DNA from: Streptomyces sp. CB00455
GTDB lineage: Bacteria > Actinomycetota > Actinomycetes > Streptomycetales > Streptomycetaceae
Reading direction: 5' to 3'
Assembly: GCF_001905445.1 (NCBI RefSeq)
Contig: NZ_LIVQ01000006.1
Span: forward strand, 248,001-312,000
Length of the DNA stretch: 64,000 nucleotides
The notes under the pieces are model-generated. The model was not told where the DNA came from, did no database searches, and was given only the letters and a program-made list of their open reading frames with translations. Each line of letters begins with the position of its first letter. Positions within the stretch are counted from its first letter, which is position 1. Positions 26,601 to 34,800 of the stretch are shown here, piece after piece. The translations under genes were made by a program, and so were the position numbers.

Positions 26601-28525
26601 TCACCCACTTCACCTACGACGACTCCGGACGCCTGACCCGCGCCGTGAGCCCCGACGCGGAGCTCACCTACGTACGGGACGCCTCGGGCCGGGTTCTTCG
26701 CGAGCTGTGCAACGGTCGGCAACTCGTCCACACCCACGACGAGGCCGGACGGCGCACGCGTCGCGTCACGCCGACCGGAGCCGTCAGCACCTGGGCCTTC
26801 CCCGGTGACCGCAGCGCGCGCCTCGATGCCTCGGGCCGGCAGGTGACGTTCCGGTTCGACGAGTCGGGCCGCGAGACGACGCGGCGCATCGGCGAAGCCC
26901 TGACGATCGACCACGCCTACGACGAGCAGGGGCGCCTCACCGGTCAGCTGATCCGGGCGGCCGATGACCGGACCGTCCAAGAGCGCTCGTACACCTACCG
27001 GCCGGACGGACACCTCACCGAGGTCGGCGACCGCCTCACCGGACGGCGCCGGTTCGACCTGACGCCGGGGGGCCGCGTCACGGGCGTGTCCGCCGCGCAG
27101 TGGACCGAGCGGTACGCCTACGACGCCGCCGGCAACCAGACGGAGGCCGTCTGGCCGGCGGACGACGACTCCGCCACGGGCGCGCGGTCCTATGCGGGCA
27201 CCCGGCTGACGCAAGCGGGCTCCGTCCGCTACGAGCACGACGTACAGGGCCGCGTGGTACTCCGCCAGAAGCAGCGTCTCTCGCGCAAGCCGGACACATG
27301 GCGGTACGAGTGGGACGTGGAGGACCGCCTGGTGGCGGTCACGACCCCGGACGGCACCCGCTGGCGGTACCTGTACGACGCCCTGGGCCGCCGCATCGCC
27401 AAGCAGCGCCTGGCGGCGGACGGGACATCGGTCGCCGAGGAGGTGTCCTTCACCTGGGACGGCGACGTCCTCGTCGAACAGGTGACCCGCACACCCGGCT
27501 CACCGGAATCGGTCGCGCTGACGTGGGACCACGACGGCATGACGCCGGTCACCCAGGTGGAGCGGCGGTTCCTGGGCCGGTCGGAGGTCGACAGCCGCTT
27601 CTTCGCGATCGCCACGGACCTGATCGGGACCCCGCGCGAGCTCGTCGACGAGCAGGGGGAGGTGGCCTGGTACACCCGGGCCACGCTCTGGGGCTCCACC
27701 ACCTGGAACCGCGACGCGGGCGCCTACACGCCCCTGCGCTTCCCCGGACAGTACTTCGACCCGGAGTCGGGGCTCCATTACAACCGCCACCGCCACTACG
27801 ACCCGTCCTCGGGCCGCTACGTCTCGCCGGACCCGCTGGGCCTGGCCCCGGCCCCGAACGCGTTCGCGTACGTCGACAACCCGACGCGGTGGACCGACCC
27901 GCTGGGCCTGGCCATGTGCCCGCACCGCCAGAACGGCGAGCACCGGCACAGCGTGGTGCTGGGAGTCGACGTGGCTCCCCAGCATGCCTCCGAGACGCTG
28001 GCGCGGTACCTGCGCAACGATCCCGGCGACCCGGACTACCACGACCCGACCAGACCGCGAGATCCCGGCGCCCACACATACAACGGTCCTGCCTACGCGG
28101 GGCAGGAGGCGGGCGGTCCGGTATGGATGACCAACGTCATGGACGCCATCGGCGACCGGGGGACAACTTTGTCGATCACCTTGGACGGCATGCCGAACAG
28201 CAGCGGCCATGTGGGCAATTGGAACACCCCGGAGGACATCGTTGACGCGTTCCAGACGGCAGCCAGGCACGGCGCCCCGTTCAATACGCTGCACGAGGAC
28301 AATTACCCGCGCCGCGGTGACGGCACGGCCTGGGAGATGAGCCGGGTGGCCGCGGCCGTTACCCAGTACGACGGGGCCGCTGCCTGGGGCGATCCTGACC
28401 ACGAGCGTCCGGGACGGCCCTGGGAGGAGATCCACTGGTATTCCGAGAACCAGCGAATCCACGTCCCCAAGCCGGATATCCCGGAGATCCAGCCGGATCT
28501 TTCGAACCTGCCGAAAAAGAGGTGA
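23669..28525 (+). CDS. Rhs/YD-repeat polymorphic toxin with WXG-like N-terminus
   Basis: A 1618-residue protein. N-terminus: a helical module (PDWADTLLDLIGVAWPNVDED...) like the leader domains of actinobacterial type VII-secreted polymorphic toxins, with a hydrophobic segment near 105-150. At about 390 begins the DUF6531-type entry (DPIDVVTGEMTLPQTDLALPG), followed by dense YD repeats, and then the Rhs core end (PGQYFDPESGLHYN, YVSPDPLGL, WTDPLGLA). The last about 205 residues, after DPLGLA near 1411, are the variable toxin tip, rich in His, Trp, Asp and Asn, which I do not recognise. The start is ATG 23669. The next gene, 9 nt downstream, is the likely immunity gene. Confidence 0.85.
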   Translation: MSVTVPDWADTLLDLIGVAWPNVDEDAYREMADSLREFADDLLDDGQLANNHVERLLSASKGESIEALNQHWNKVKGRHFKDIASAARTIAGAMDLAAGAVVGMKTAALVQLGYLASEAGIALSLIPVTGGLSMLIGAGAMRATQEVIKRLIKECVEEAVGYIVSAMTEPAVAALEGMAADLVVQLGSMALGLQDGVDLDQAKTAGKDGFHDGVQSGKESLHLASAGAGGGTGGGTGLVDLHIEHSEHTRAGTNLTHVSTGIHGKTTAKLAKAKHHHGRTRGRDSIAQAIDPVADKAMAALTKATKAMGDHVGKTLPKAVKQISTDHKKNDQAIHDDFNRLKKNGGDGSGKADRSAGNGGASSRTRPDALHGAKDEPRRNAISLDKKRCENDPIDVVTGEMTLPQTDLALPGTLPLVLRRTHLSGYRYGKWFGRSWASTLDERLEPDPVGFGAVWAREDGSLLVYPRLPRTGDEPVLPLEGPRLALAHAGDDGGETTYTVTDDRTGLKRSFTGSPYRASTAYWLTAIEDRNANAITFARAADGAPTGVTHSGGYTVDVATGDQRVAELAVRAADGPVPVMSYGYDEPGNLTALTNSSGLPQLLTYDEHARVTSWTDRNNSTFRYVYDTAGRVVRTIGPDGFLSSTFDYDTAAGTTRYTDSTGATTVFRFNDHLQVISETDPLGHTVSRLWDPYDRLLAHTDPQGRTTTYTYDGSGDLVGIVHPDGSAVTVAYNDRHQLTAVSTPDGATSRQEYDERGNPTLFTRPNGTTTRLFHDAQGHLTGVDDSLDGPERIHCDPAGLPLAIRTAQGGVTRYVRDAFGRPTLITDPHGRATELEWTVEGKLARRADPGGSTQAWTYDGEGNCLTHTDAAGGQSRFEYTHFDLIAARTTPEGARHSFAYDTELRLTLVTNPSGQTWSYTYDAVGRRTSETDFDGRSLHYTHDLSGRLTSRTNGLGQTIRYERDSAGRVVVKDAGGALTHFTYDDSGRLTRAVSPDAELTYVRDASGRVLRELCNGRQLVHTHDEAGRRTRRVTPTGAVSTWAFPGDRSARLDASGRQVTFRFDESGRETTRRIGEALTIDHAYDEQGRLTGQLIRAADDRTVQERSYTYRPDGHLTEVGDRLTGRRRFDLTPGGRVTGVSAAQWTERYAYDAAGNQTEAVWPADDDSATGARSYAGTRLTQAGSVRYEHDVQGRVVLRQKQRLSRKPDTWRYEWDVEDRLVAVTTPDGTRWRYLYDALGRRIAKQRLAADGTSVAEEVSFTWDGDVLVEQVTRTPGSPESVALTWDHDGMTPVTQVERRFLGRSEVDSRFFAIATDLIGTPRELVDEQGEVAWYTRATLWGSTTWNRDAGAYTPLRFPGQYFDPESGLHYNRHRHYDPSSGRYVSPDPLGLAPAPNAFAYVDNPTRWTDPLGLAMCPHRQNGEHRHSVVLGVDVAPQHASETLARYLRNDPGDPDYHDPTRPRDPGAHTYNGPAYAGQEAGGPVWMTNVMDAIGDRGTTLSITLDGMPNSSGHVGNWNTPEDIVDAFQTAARHGAPFNTLHEDNYPRRGDGTAWEMSRVAAAVTQYDGAAAWGDPDHERPGRPWEEIHWYSENQRIHVPKPDIPEIQPDLSNLPKKR

Positions 28526-28534
28526 CATCACCAC

Positions 28535-28906
28535 ATGACGAACGCCGAGACTCCCCAGACCGCCTCTGAGATCGTGGCGAAGGAATGGCAAACCATCCTG
28601 GCCTACGGTCCCGAGCGGGTTGACCCCGCCGTGCCGCGGGCCGCGTACAACCACCCGGCCCTGAGGGAACTGTTTCCCGCGGTCAGCCACGGCGTGCTGT
28701 ACCTGAGCAGGTGCACCCGGTATCCGTGGACCCACGATGTCGGCACCGCGTTCCCGCAAACGAGCGGCGGCTACCGAGTGCGCCGGCAGTCCGACAACAC
28801 GCTCCTCGGTGTGACGGAAACCCTCGACGAGGCCTATCAGCTGATCGCCGCTACCCTCCCCGAGGGCTGCGGGCCCGCCGTTGACGGGACCCCGGACGAC
28901 CTCTGA
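28535..28906 (+). CDS. Candidate immunity protein for the Rhs toxin
   Basis: A 123-residue soluble protein starting 9 nt after the Rhs stop with no room for another promoter. It includes NHPALRELFPAVSHGVLYLSR and a Trp/Asp pair (YPWTHDVGTA), which recall a family of small Streptomyces proteins (DUF6193-like, by memory). Immunity function is inferred from size, position and the rule that a polymorphic toxin tip is followed by its immunity gene. Confidence 0.65.
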   Translation: MTNAETPQTASEIVAKEWQTILAYGPERVDPAVPRAAYNHPALRELFPAVSHGVLYLSRCTRYPWTHDVGTAFPQTSGGYRVRRQSDNTLLGVTETLDEAYQLIAATLPEGCGPAVDGTPDDL

Positions 28907-28911
28907 CCGCA

Positions 28912-28937
28912 CGGGGCCGCGCCGCGGCGCGGCCCCG
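28912..28937. terminator. Perfect 26-bp palindrome after the toxin-immunity pair
   Basis: CGGGGCCGCGCCG is followed directly by its complement, giving a 13-bp stem with no unpaired loop, 5 nt after the immunity gene stop. It probably acts as a terminator for this operon and the convergent cyclophilin gene. Confidence 0.65.
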
Positions 28938-28991
28938 CATGGCGGCGGCCCCGGCCCACGGTGGGGGCGGGGCCGGCCGGCCGGTGGGGTA

Positions 28992-29489
28992 TCAGGCGGC
29001 GTCGACTACGCCCGAGGCCGCGATGGCGATCTTGGCGCGGGTGGCGCCGGACTGGGAGCCCAGGGACTCGATCTTGGTGACGAGGTCCGAGCCCTCGACG
29101 ACCTCGCCGAAGACGACGTGCTTGCCGTCCAGCCACGGGGTCGCGACGGTGGTGATGAAGAACTGCGAGCCGTTGGTGTTGCGGCCGGCGTTCGCCATCG
29201 ACAGCAGGAACGGGCGGTCGTGCTTGAGCTGGAAGTTCTCGTCGGCGAACTTCTCGCCGTAGATGCTCTTGCCGCCGGTGCCGTTCTGGTTGGTGAAGTC
29301 GCCACCCTGCAGCATGAACTGCGGGATGACGCGGTGGAACGGCGAGCCCGCGTAGCCGAAGCCGTGCACGCCGGTGGCGAGCTCGCGGAAGTTCTGCGTG
29401 GTCTTCGGGACGACGTCGTCGAAGAGCTTGAAGACGATGCGGCCCGCGGGCTCGTCGTTGATGGTGATGTCGAAGTAGACGTTGCTCAT
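28992..29489 (-). CDS. Cyclophilin-type peptidyl-prolyl cis-trans isomerase
   Basis: A 165-residue single-domain cyclophilin without a signal peptide, hence cytoplasmic. The active-site blocks are FHRVIPQFMLQGGDF (catalytic Arg), SMANAGRNTNGSQFFIT and WLDGKHVVFG with the conserved Trp. The length equals the small Streptomyces cyclophilin. The start at 29487-29489 (MSNVYF) is preferred to an ATG three codons upstream. It is next to but not overlapping the afsK-like gene. Confidence 0.92.
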   Translation of the reverse strand: MSNVYFDITINDEPAGRIVFKLFDDVVPKTTQNFRELATGVHGFGYAGSPFHRVIPQFMLQGGDFTNQNGTGGKSIYGEKFADENFQLKHDRPFLLSMANAGRNTNGSQFFITTVATPWLDGKHVVFGEVVEGSDLVTKIESLGSQSGATRAKIAIAASGVVDAA

Positions 29490-29557
29490 GGGGTCCATCC
29501 TGTCACTCCCGGTGCGGTGCGCTGCCAGGCGGGGCCGCAGCCCCGCCTACCGGCAGG

Positions 29558-31972
29558 TCAGCCGCTCGTCCGGGTGCCCGTCCCCTTGGCCGCGTCCAGG
29601 GCGTACACGCAGCGGTCCTTGCTGCACGCGTAGACCACGCCCGCCTCCGCCACCGGGGCGCCCGTGATCTCGCCGCCCGTGGCCAGCTTCCAGCGCAGCT
29701 GGCCACCCGCCGCGTCCAGCGTGTAGAGGCAGTGGTCGGCCGAGCCGAAGTGCACCCGGCCGTCCGCGACCGCGGGCAGGCCCGTGATCTCGCCGCCCGC
29801 CGCGAACCGCCACTTCGGGGTGCCGGTGACGGCGTCGAGCGTGTACAGCGCGCTGCCCGCGCCCAGGTGGACGTTGCCGTTCGCGACCAGCACCGGGTCC
29901 GAGGAGGACCTGGCCTCGGTCGCGATCCGCCAGCGGTCCTGGCCGGTGGCCGCGTCGAGGGCGTAGACGGTCCCCAGGTAGTCCGCGAGGTAGACCCCGC
30001 CGCCGGTGACCGCGGCGCCCGGGGCGAAGGCCGGCGGCGCCAGGAAGACCGCGGGGGCCTCGAAGTGCCAGCGGACCCGGCCCGAGGCCCGGTCCACCGA
30101 CAGCACCCGGGTGCCGGCCGAGACGTAGACGTTCCCGTCCGGAGCCGGGGTGACGCGCACGGGGACATTGCCGCAGGAGGCCGCGTCGCCGACCGGGTAG
30201 GACCAGGCCTCGCGGCCGCTGCGGGCGTCGAGCGCGCGCAGCCGGGCGTCCTGCCACACGTACACCGTGCCGTCGTGCAGGACGGGAGCCGCCTCCGGGG
30301 TCTCGAAGTCGGTCTGGGCGCCGGTCAGCTCCCACAGCTTCTGGCCGTTCGACGCCTCCCAGCCCTGTACGCCGCCGCCACGGGTGGCGGAGACGACGGT
30401 GCCGTGCTCCGCGCGCAGCGCGTACACCCAGGCGTCGGCGGACAGCCGCCACCGCTCTGAGCCGTCGGTGGCGTCCAGTGCGTAGAGGGACGGGCCGTCG
30501 GAGGCGTGGATCCGGCCGTCGGCGACGGCCATGGACCAGGCGACGTCGCGGGTCTTGAACTGGCGGCGGCCGCTCGCCACGTCCAGGGCGTGGACCTCGA
30601 AGGAGGTGACGTAGAGCAGGTCTCCGGCGACGGAGGGGGTGCCCCAGACCTCGTTCGACATGCGGAAGCGCCACGGGCGCCAGCGGCCGCTGTCGGGGGC
30701 CGGGGCGGGCGCCGGCACGGTGCCCGCCACCGGGGGCGCGACCGCCGACCCGCCGGGCGGCCGGACCCAGCCGGTCGCCGAGTCCGCGGAGGCGTGCGCG
30801 GCGGGAGCCGGGGCCGCGGCCCGCGGGCCGGGCCCGATGGGCACGGCGGAGCCGCCCAGGCGGACCGGTTCCCCCGGGGGCACCTGGGCCATCGGCGGGT
30901 GGTGCGGGCGCTGCGGCACGGCCTGTCCGGTGCGCGGGTCGACCCAGGAGTCCGCGCCGCGCTGGCGGCGGTGCGTGGCGGGCCCGGAGACCGGACCGGA
31001 GACGGGCCCGCGGCGGGCGGCGGCGGCGCCGTCCCGGCCGGCGCCCGGCGCGGGCACCACGGCCGCGGAGGGCGTACGGGTCCCCGCGCGCCGGGTCTCG
31101 ATCATCGCGACGGCCCGCCCGGGCAGCCACGCCGAGGCGGTGCCGCTGTCGTCCCCGCCGTCGAAGAGGTGAGGGGCCAGTTGCGCCTGGAGGTCGGCCG
31201 GGGTCGGCCGCTGGGTGGCGTCCATCTGCATGCAGGACTCGATGAGCGGCCGCAGCTCCTCGGGCAGCCCCTCCAGGTTGGGGCCTTCGCGCAGCAGCAT
31301 GAAGACCGTCTCCACCGGGTTGGCCCCGTGGAACGGCGGATGCCCGGTCGCCGCGAAGACCAGCGTCGAGCCGAGGGAGAAGACGTCGCTGGCGCCCTTG
31401 ACGCTGCGCGAGTCCTTCGCCTGCTCCGGTGACATGTACGCGGGCGTGCCGACGGCCACGTTCGTCATGGTCAGCCGGGTGTTGGAGACGCCGCTGGCGA
31501 TACCGAAGTCGATCACGCGCGGACCGTCCTCGACGACGAGGACGTTGGAGGGCTTCAGGTCGCGGTGGACGAGGCCGGCGCCGTGGATGGACTGCAGCGC
31601 CTCGGCGATCCCGGCCGCGAGCCACCGTACGGCCTGGGCGGGCATGGGCCCGCACTCGTTGACGATCTCCTCCAGGGAGGGCGCGGGGACGTACGCGGTG
31701 GCCAGCCACGGCACCGCGGCGCGCGGGTCGGCATCGACGACGGCCGCGGTGTAGAAGCCGGACACGGCGCGGGCCGCCTCCACCTCACGGGTGAAGCGGA
31801 CCCGGAAGAGCTGGTCCTCGGCGAGCTCGGTGCGCACCGTCTTGATCGCGACCCGCCGTCCGGACGCGGACCGCGCGAGATAGACCAGCCCCATGCCGCC
31901 GGCGCCGAGCCGTCCCAGCACCTCGAAGGGGCCGATCCGTCTCGGGTCGTGCTGCGTCAGCTGCTCCACCAC
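29558..31972 (-). CDS. afsK: AfsK-like Ser/Thr protein kinase with PQQ-type beta-propeller
   Basis: An 804-residue protein: kinase domain (about 12-270; GAGGMG P-loop, Lys44, HRDLKPSN with Asp137, DFG Asp154), a Pro/Ala-rich linker (about 300-440) and a C-terminal propeller of PQQ/WD-type repeats (VYALDAATGQDRW, LYTLDAVTGTPKW and others). This is the layout of S. coelicolor AfsK (about 800 residues), which autophosphorylates in its activation loop and phosphorylates AfsR; Thr167/Thr169 lie in the matching loop. I chose the GTG at 31970-31972, with GGAGG just upstream and a product beginning like AfsK (QLTQHDPRRIGPFEVLG); a start 40 codons earlier is possible. No transmembrane helix. It could be a close paralogue rather than the orthologue. 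Confidence 0.8.
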   Translation of the reverse strand: MVEQLTQHDPRRIGPFEVLGRLGAGGMGLVYLARSASGRRVAIKTVRTELAEDQLFRVRFTREVEAARAVSGFYTAAVVDADPRAAVPWLATAYVPAPSLEEIVNECGPMPAQAVRWLAAGIAEALQSIHGAGLVHRDLKPSNVLVVEDGPRVIDFGIASGVSNTRLTMTNVAVGTPAYMSPEQAKDSRSVKGASDVFSLGSTLVFAATGHPPFHGANPVETVFMLLREGPNLEGLPEELRPLIESCMQMDATQRPTPADLQAQLAPHLFDGGDDSGTASAWLPGRAVAMIETRRAGTRTPSAAVVPAPGAGRDGAAAARRGPVSGPVSGPATHRRQRGADSWVDPRTGQAVPQRPHHPPMAQVPPGEPVRLGGSAVPIGPGPRAAAPAPAAHASADSATGWVRPPGGSAVAPPVAGTVPAPAPAPDSGRWRPWRFRMSNEVWGTPSVAGDLLYVTSFEVHALDVASGRRQFKTRDVAWSMAVADGRIHASDGPSLYALDATDGSERWRLSADAWVYALRAEHGTVVSATRGGGVQGWEASNGQKLWELTGAQTDFETPEAAPVLHDGTVYVWQDARLRALDARSGREAWSYPVGDAASCGNVPVRVTPAPDGNVYVSAGTRVLSVDRASGRVRWHFEAPAVFLAPPAFAPGAAVTGGGVYLADYLGTVYALDAATGQDRWRIATEARSSSDPVLVANGNVHLGAGSALYTLDAVTGTPKWRFAAGGEITGLPAVADGRVHFGSADHCLYTLDAAGGQLRWKLATGGEITGAPVAEAGVVYACSKDRCVYALDAAKGTGTRTSG

Positions 31973-32192
31973 TCGCCTCCACACCTCCCCGTACGGGTCC
32001 TCGTCCGGACCCGCTTCCGCCAGCGCGTGCGAGCCGGCGCGGGGCCCTGCCCCGCGCAGCGTCTCATTCCGGGGGCCGCCCGGGTCGCGCAACCCCGATT
32101 CTGTCAGGCCCGCGCCCGGTCCGGCCCCGGCACGGCGCAGGGCCCGCAGACCGGTACGGATCTCCGGGAAGCGGGGGCGGCCGTCGCGAGGG

Positions 32193-32990
32193 CTAGCCGG
32201 CGGGCTCCGTCCGGGCTTCCGAGAGCAGTCCGAAGACCGCTCCCTGGTTGTCGGCGACGACGGCGATCCTGCCGTACGGCGTGTCGAAGGGGTCGGCGGT
32301 CACCCGGCCGCCCAGGCGCCGGACCGTGGCGGCGGACCGGTCGCAGTCGGGAACGGCGAAGTAGACGAGGAAGTGCGCGGGCATGATCTCCGGGAAGGCG
32401 TCGGTGATCAGGCTGCGGCCCAGGACGGCGGTGGCGGTGCCGGGCGCGCTGCCGGGCGGGGACCAGGTGCGGTACTCGACGCCCGCGTCGTCCTGGTCCT
32501 GCGGGACGTAGCCGAAGACCTTGGCGTAGAAGGCGTCCACGGCGTCGCGGGCGCGCGTGTAGACCTCGGTCCAGCAGTAGGCGTACGGCTCCTGCTGGGC
32601 CTCGAAGCCGTGGTGGGTGCCCGGTTGCCACAGGCCGAAGACGGCGCCGCCCGGGTCGGCGGCCATGGCGGCGGTTCCGTACGGGCCGACGGGCATCGGG
32701 TCCATCACCATCTGGCCGCCGGCGGCGCGGATGCGCTGGGCGCAGGCGTAGGCGTCGGTCGTGTAGAGGTAGACCCCCCAGACGGTGGGCATCCGGCCGT
32801 CGGGCTTGGGGGCGAGGGCGGCGACGTTGCGGCCGCCGGGGCCGTAGGCCTGCGTGTAGTGCCCGTACTCGGCGCCCGCGCCGGCCGCGAAGGTCCACCC
32901 GAAGAGCTCACCGTAGAAGCGCTTGCCCGCCTCGACGTCCGGAAGCTGGGCGTCCACCCAGCAGGGTGCGCCTTCCGCGAATGCGGCCAT
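32193..32990 (-). CDS. Two-domain VOC (glyoxalase/bleomycin-resistance) family protein
   Basis: A 265-residue protein of two tandem VOC domains (about 5-125 and 140-260), each with the pattern FYGELFGW / FYAKVFGY and a late DPGGAVFGLW / NQGAVFGLL segment. Members bind a metal and catalyse isomerisation, epimerisation or dioxygenation, or bind toxic ligands. The start ATG 32988-32990 gives the full first domain. The same architecture occurs again at 44029-44826. No substrate is apparent. Confidence 0.88.
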   Translation of the reverse strand: MAAFAEGAPCWVDAQLPDVEAGKRFYGELFGWTFAAGAGAEYGHYTQAYGPGGRNVAALAPKPDGRMPTVWGVYLYTTDAYACAQRIRAAGGQMVMDPMPVGPYGTAAMAADPGGAVFGLWQPGTHHGFEAQQEPYAYCWTEVYTRARDAVDAFYAKVFGYVPQDQDDAGVEYRTWSPPGSAPGTATAVLGRSLITDAFPEIMPAHFLVYFAVPDCDRSAATVRRLGGRVTADPFDTPYGRIAVVADNQGAVFGLLSEARTEPAG

Positions 32991-33477
32991 GAGCCCGGTT
33001 CCTTCCGTTGTGCGGGAATATGCGCCTTCCCACCTCTCCCAGCCATAGTCCGCCCGAAAACTTGTCCACAGCCTGTTGATAAGACTATTCGGGGGAAAGT
33101 CCGAGGAACCGGGCGACGCGCCCGGGACGGCCCGGCGGACCGGGGGCAGGCCGCCCAGCGGCCCGGCGGCCCGGCGGCCCGAACCGCCGCCGGCCGGACG
33201 CCCGGGACGCCGGCCGACCGACCGGGACGTCAGGCGGCGACCGGGCCGGGGCCGGAGGCGAGGGTCGGCCGGGGGCGACGGCCGAGGTCGGGGTCAGGGC
33301 CGGGGTCGGGGCCGGGGTCGGGGCCGGGTCGGCGGCCGGGCCGGGCGGGGGCCGGTGAGCGGCTGGATTCCGCCGTCACGGGCCTCCGGGACCCGCTTCC
33401 GCCCAGGCCGGCGGCCCCGTAACCCCATTTGCAGGCGGCCGAATAGCGCGCCCATCACCCCTCGGTAAGCTGACGGC
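32991..33477. other. Upstream region of the TetR gene with G-rich repeat
   Basis: About 490 bp without a credible gene. Positions 33284-33345 hold direct copies of GGGGTCGGGGCC that can form G-rich structures. At 33470-33484 the sequence CTGACGGCATGACAG overlaps the TetR ATG and matches the regulon palindrome in one full half site and 4 of 6 bases of the other, a possible weak autoregulatory site. Confidence 0.45.
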
Positions 33478-34125
33478 ATGACAGGACAAGTACGCACCGT
33501 CGACGGGCGTGTCGCCGGCCGGCGCGGCCAGGCGACGCGGCAGAAGCTGCTCGACTGCCTCGGCGAGATGCTGAGCTCCTCGCCGTACCGCGACGTGAAG
33601 GTGATCGACGTCGCCCGCAAGGCCGGGACCTCCCCCGCGACCTTCTACCAGTACTTCCCGGACGTCGAGGGCGCCGTCCTGGAGATCGCCGAACACATGG
33701 CCACCGAGGGGGCGCAGTTGACCTCGCTCGTCGAGGGCCGCACCTGGGTCGGCAAGTCCGCCTGGGCCACCGCCGAGGAACTCGTCGAGGGCTTCCTGGA
33801 CTTCTGGCGGCGCAACGACGCGATCCTGCGGGTCGTCGACCTCGGCGCCGCCGAGGGCGACAAGCGCTTCTACAAGATCCGCATGAAGATCCTGAACTCG
33901 GTCACCAACTCCCTCACGGAGTCGATGAAGGAGCTCCAGACCAAGGGCAAGGTCGACAAGGACGTCAGCCCTGCCGCGGTCGCCGGATCGCTGGTCGCCA
34001 TGCTGGCCGCGGTCGCCTCGCACCAGAAGGGCTTCCAGACCTGGGGCGTCAAGCAGGCCGAGCTCAAGCCGAACCTGGCGCTGCTCGTCCACCTCGGCAT
34101 CACCGGCAAGAAGCCGTCCAAGTAG
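33478..34125 (+). CDS. TetR-family transcriptional regulator, candidate regulon controller
   Basis: A 215-residue TetR-type regulator. The N-terminal three-helix DNA-binding domain spans about 15-62 (ATRQKLLDCLGEMLSSSPY, VIDVARKAGTSPATFYQYFP). The C-terminal ligand domain is helical with a Trp/Phe-rich pocket (GFLDFWRRNDAILRVVDL), suiting a hydrophobic or CoA-type ligand, and ends Lys-rich. It is the only TetR gene in the window and sits at the centre of the operons that carry the CTGACG-N3-CGTCAG palindrome, so it is the best candidate regulator; the link is inferred. A degenerate copy of the palindrome overlaps its own start codon. A terminator follows directly. Confidence 0.85.
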   Translation: MTGQVRTVDGRVAGRRGQATRQKLLDCLGEMLSSSPYRDVKVIDVARKAGTSPATFYQYFPDVEGAVLEIAEHMATEGAQLTSLVEGRTWVGKSAWATAEELVEGFLDFWRRNDAILRVVDLGAAEGDKRFYKIRMKILNSVTNSLTESMKELQTKGKVDKDVSPAAVAGSLVAMLAAVASHQKGFQTWGVKQAELKPNLALLVHLGITGKKPSK

Positions 34126-34150
34126 CGGCGGACCCTTCCAGGGTCCGCCG
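34126..34150 (+). terminator. Terminator after the TetR gene
   Basis: CGGCGGACCCT and AGGGTCCGCCG form a perfect 11-bp stem with a 3-nt loop, starting at the base after the stop codon. Confidence 0.85.
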
Positions 34151-34200
34151 CCCCGGGCGCCTTCGCGCCCTCACGCCTCCCCCGCCTCGCGCGCCTGCGA

Positions 34201-34800
34201 TCAGCGACGCTCCAGGCGGAACAACCGGATCTCGCGCTCGATGCGCGCCTGGTACGCCGCGTACGGCGGCCAGAACTCCAGCGCCGCCCGCCACGCCGCC
34301 GCACGCTCCTCCCCCGCCAGCAGACGGGCGCGTACGGCGATGTCCTGGCCTTTCCAACTGACGGACGCGTCCGGGTGCTTGAGCAGGTTCCCGGTCCATG
34401 CCGGGTGCCCGGGCCGGCCGAAGTTGGAGCCGATCAGCAGCCAGCTCGCCCCGCCGCCCTCCGGCATGCAGGCGAGCGGGGTGGTGCGCGGTGCGCCGGT
34501 CTTGGCGCCCTTGGCGGTGAGGATCACGCCCGGCAGCATCCGGGCACTGAGGATGACCTTGCCGCGGGTCAGCTTGTGCACCGCCTTGTCCAGGGCGGGG
34601 ATGACATGCGGGGCGATCTTGGCGAAGAGCATGGTCGAGGAGACCTTTTGCATCAGCTTCACGCCGGGAGCGGGACGGGGCGCACGGGACGCTGGGGATG
34701 CGGGACATGCAGGAGATGCGGGGGATGCAGGGGATGCAGGGGATACCGGAGGCACACGGGCCACATGCTCCTCGGGATTCTCCCGGGCCTCGCGAGTCAT
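34201..34800 (-). CDS. F420-type nitroreductase-fold protein (DDN family)
   Basis: A 199-residue protein whose residues 50-199 match the deazaflavin-dependent nitroreductase (DDN/DUF385) split-barrel family: VILTAKGAKTGAPRTTPLACMPEG, LLIGSNFGRPGHPAWTGNLLKHP and the C-terminal FWPPYAAYQ. Such proteins use F420H2 on quinones or unsaturated substrates. The ATG at 34798-34800 overlaps the stop of the upstream acyl-CoA dehydrogenase gene (ATGA), giving coupled translation. Residues 18-46 are a PASPASPA-type low-complexity linker from a GGGGATGCA tandem repeat; Met50 is an alternative start that would give an ordinary-length enzyme. Confidence 0.83.
   Translation of the reverse strand: MTREARENPEEHVARVPPVSPASPASPASPACPASPASRAPRPAPGVKLMQKVSSTMLFAKIAPHVIPALDKAVHKLTRGKVILSARMLPGVILTAKGAKTGAPRTTPLACMPEGGGASWLLIGSNFGRPGHPAWTGNLLKHPDASVSWKGQDIAVRARLLAGEERAAAWRAALEFWPPYAAYQARIEREIRLFRLERR

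Noticed and set aside
23444..27238. A 1264-codon open frame antisense to the Rhs gene
   Set aside because: The Rhs frame has clear YD repeats and core motifs; the antisense frame is a composition shadow with no recognisable domain.
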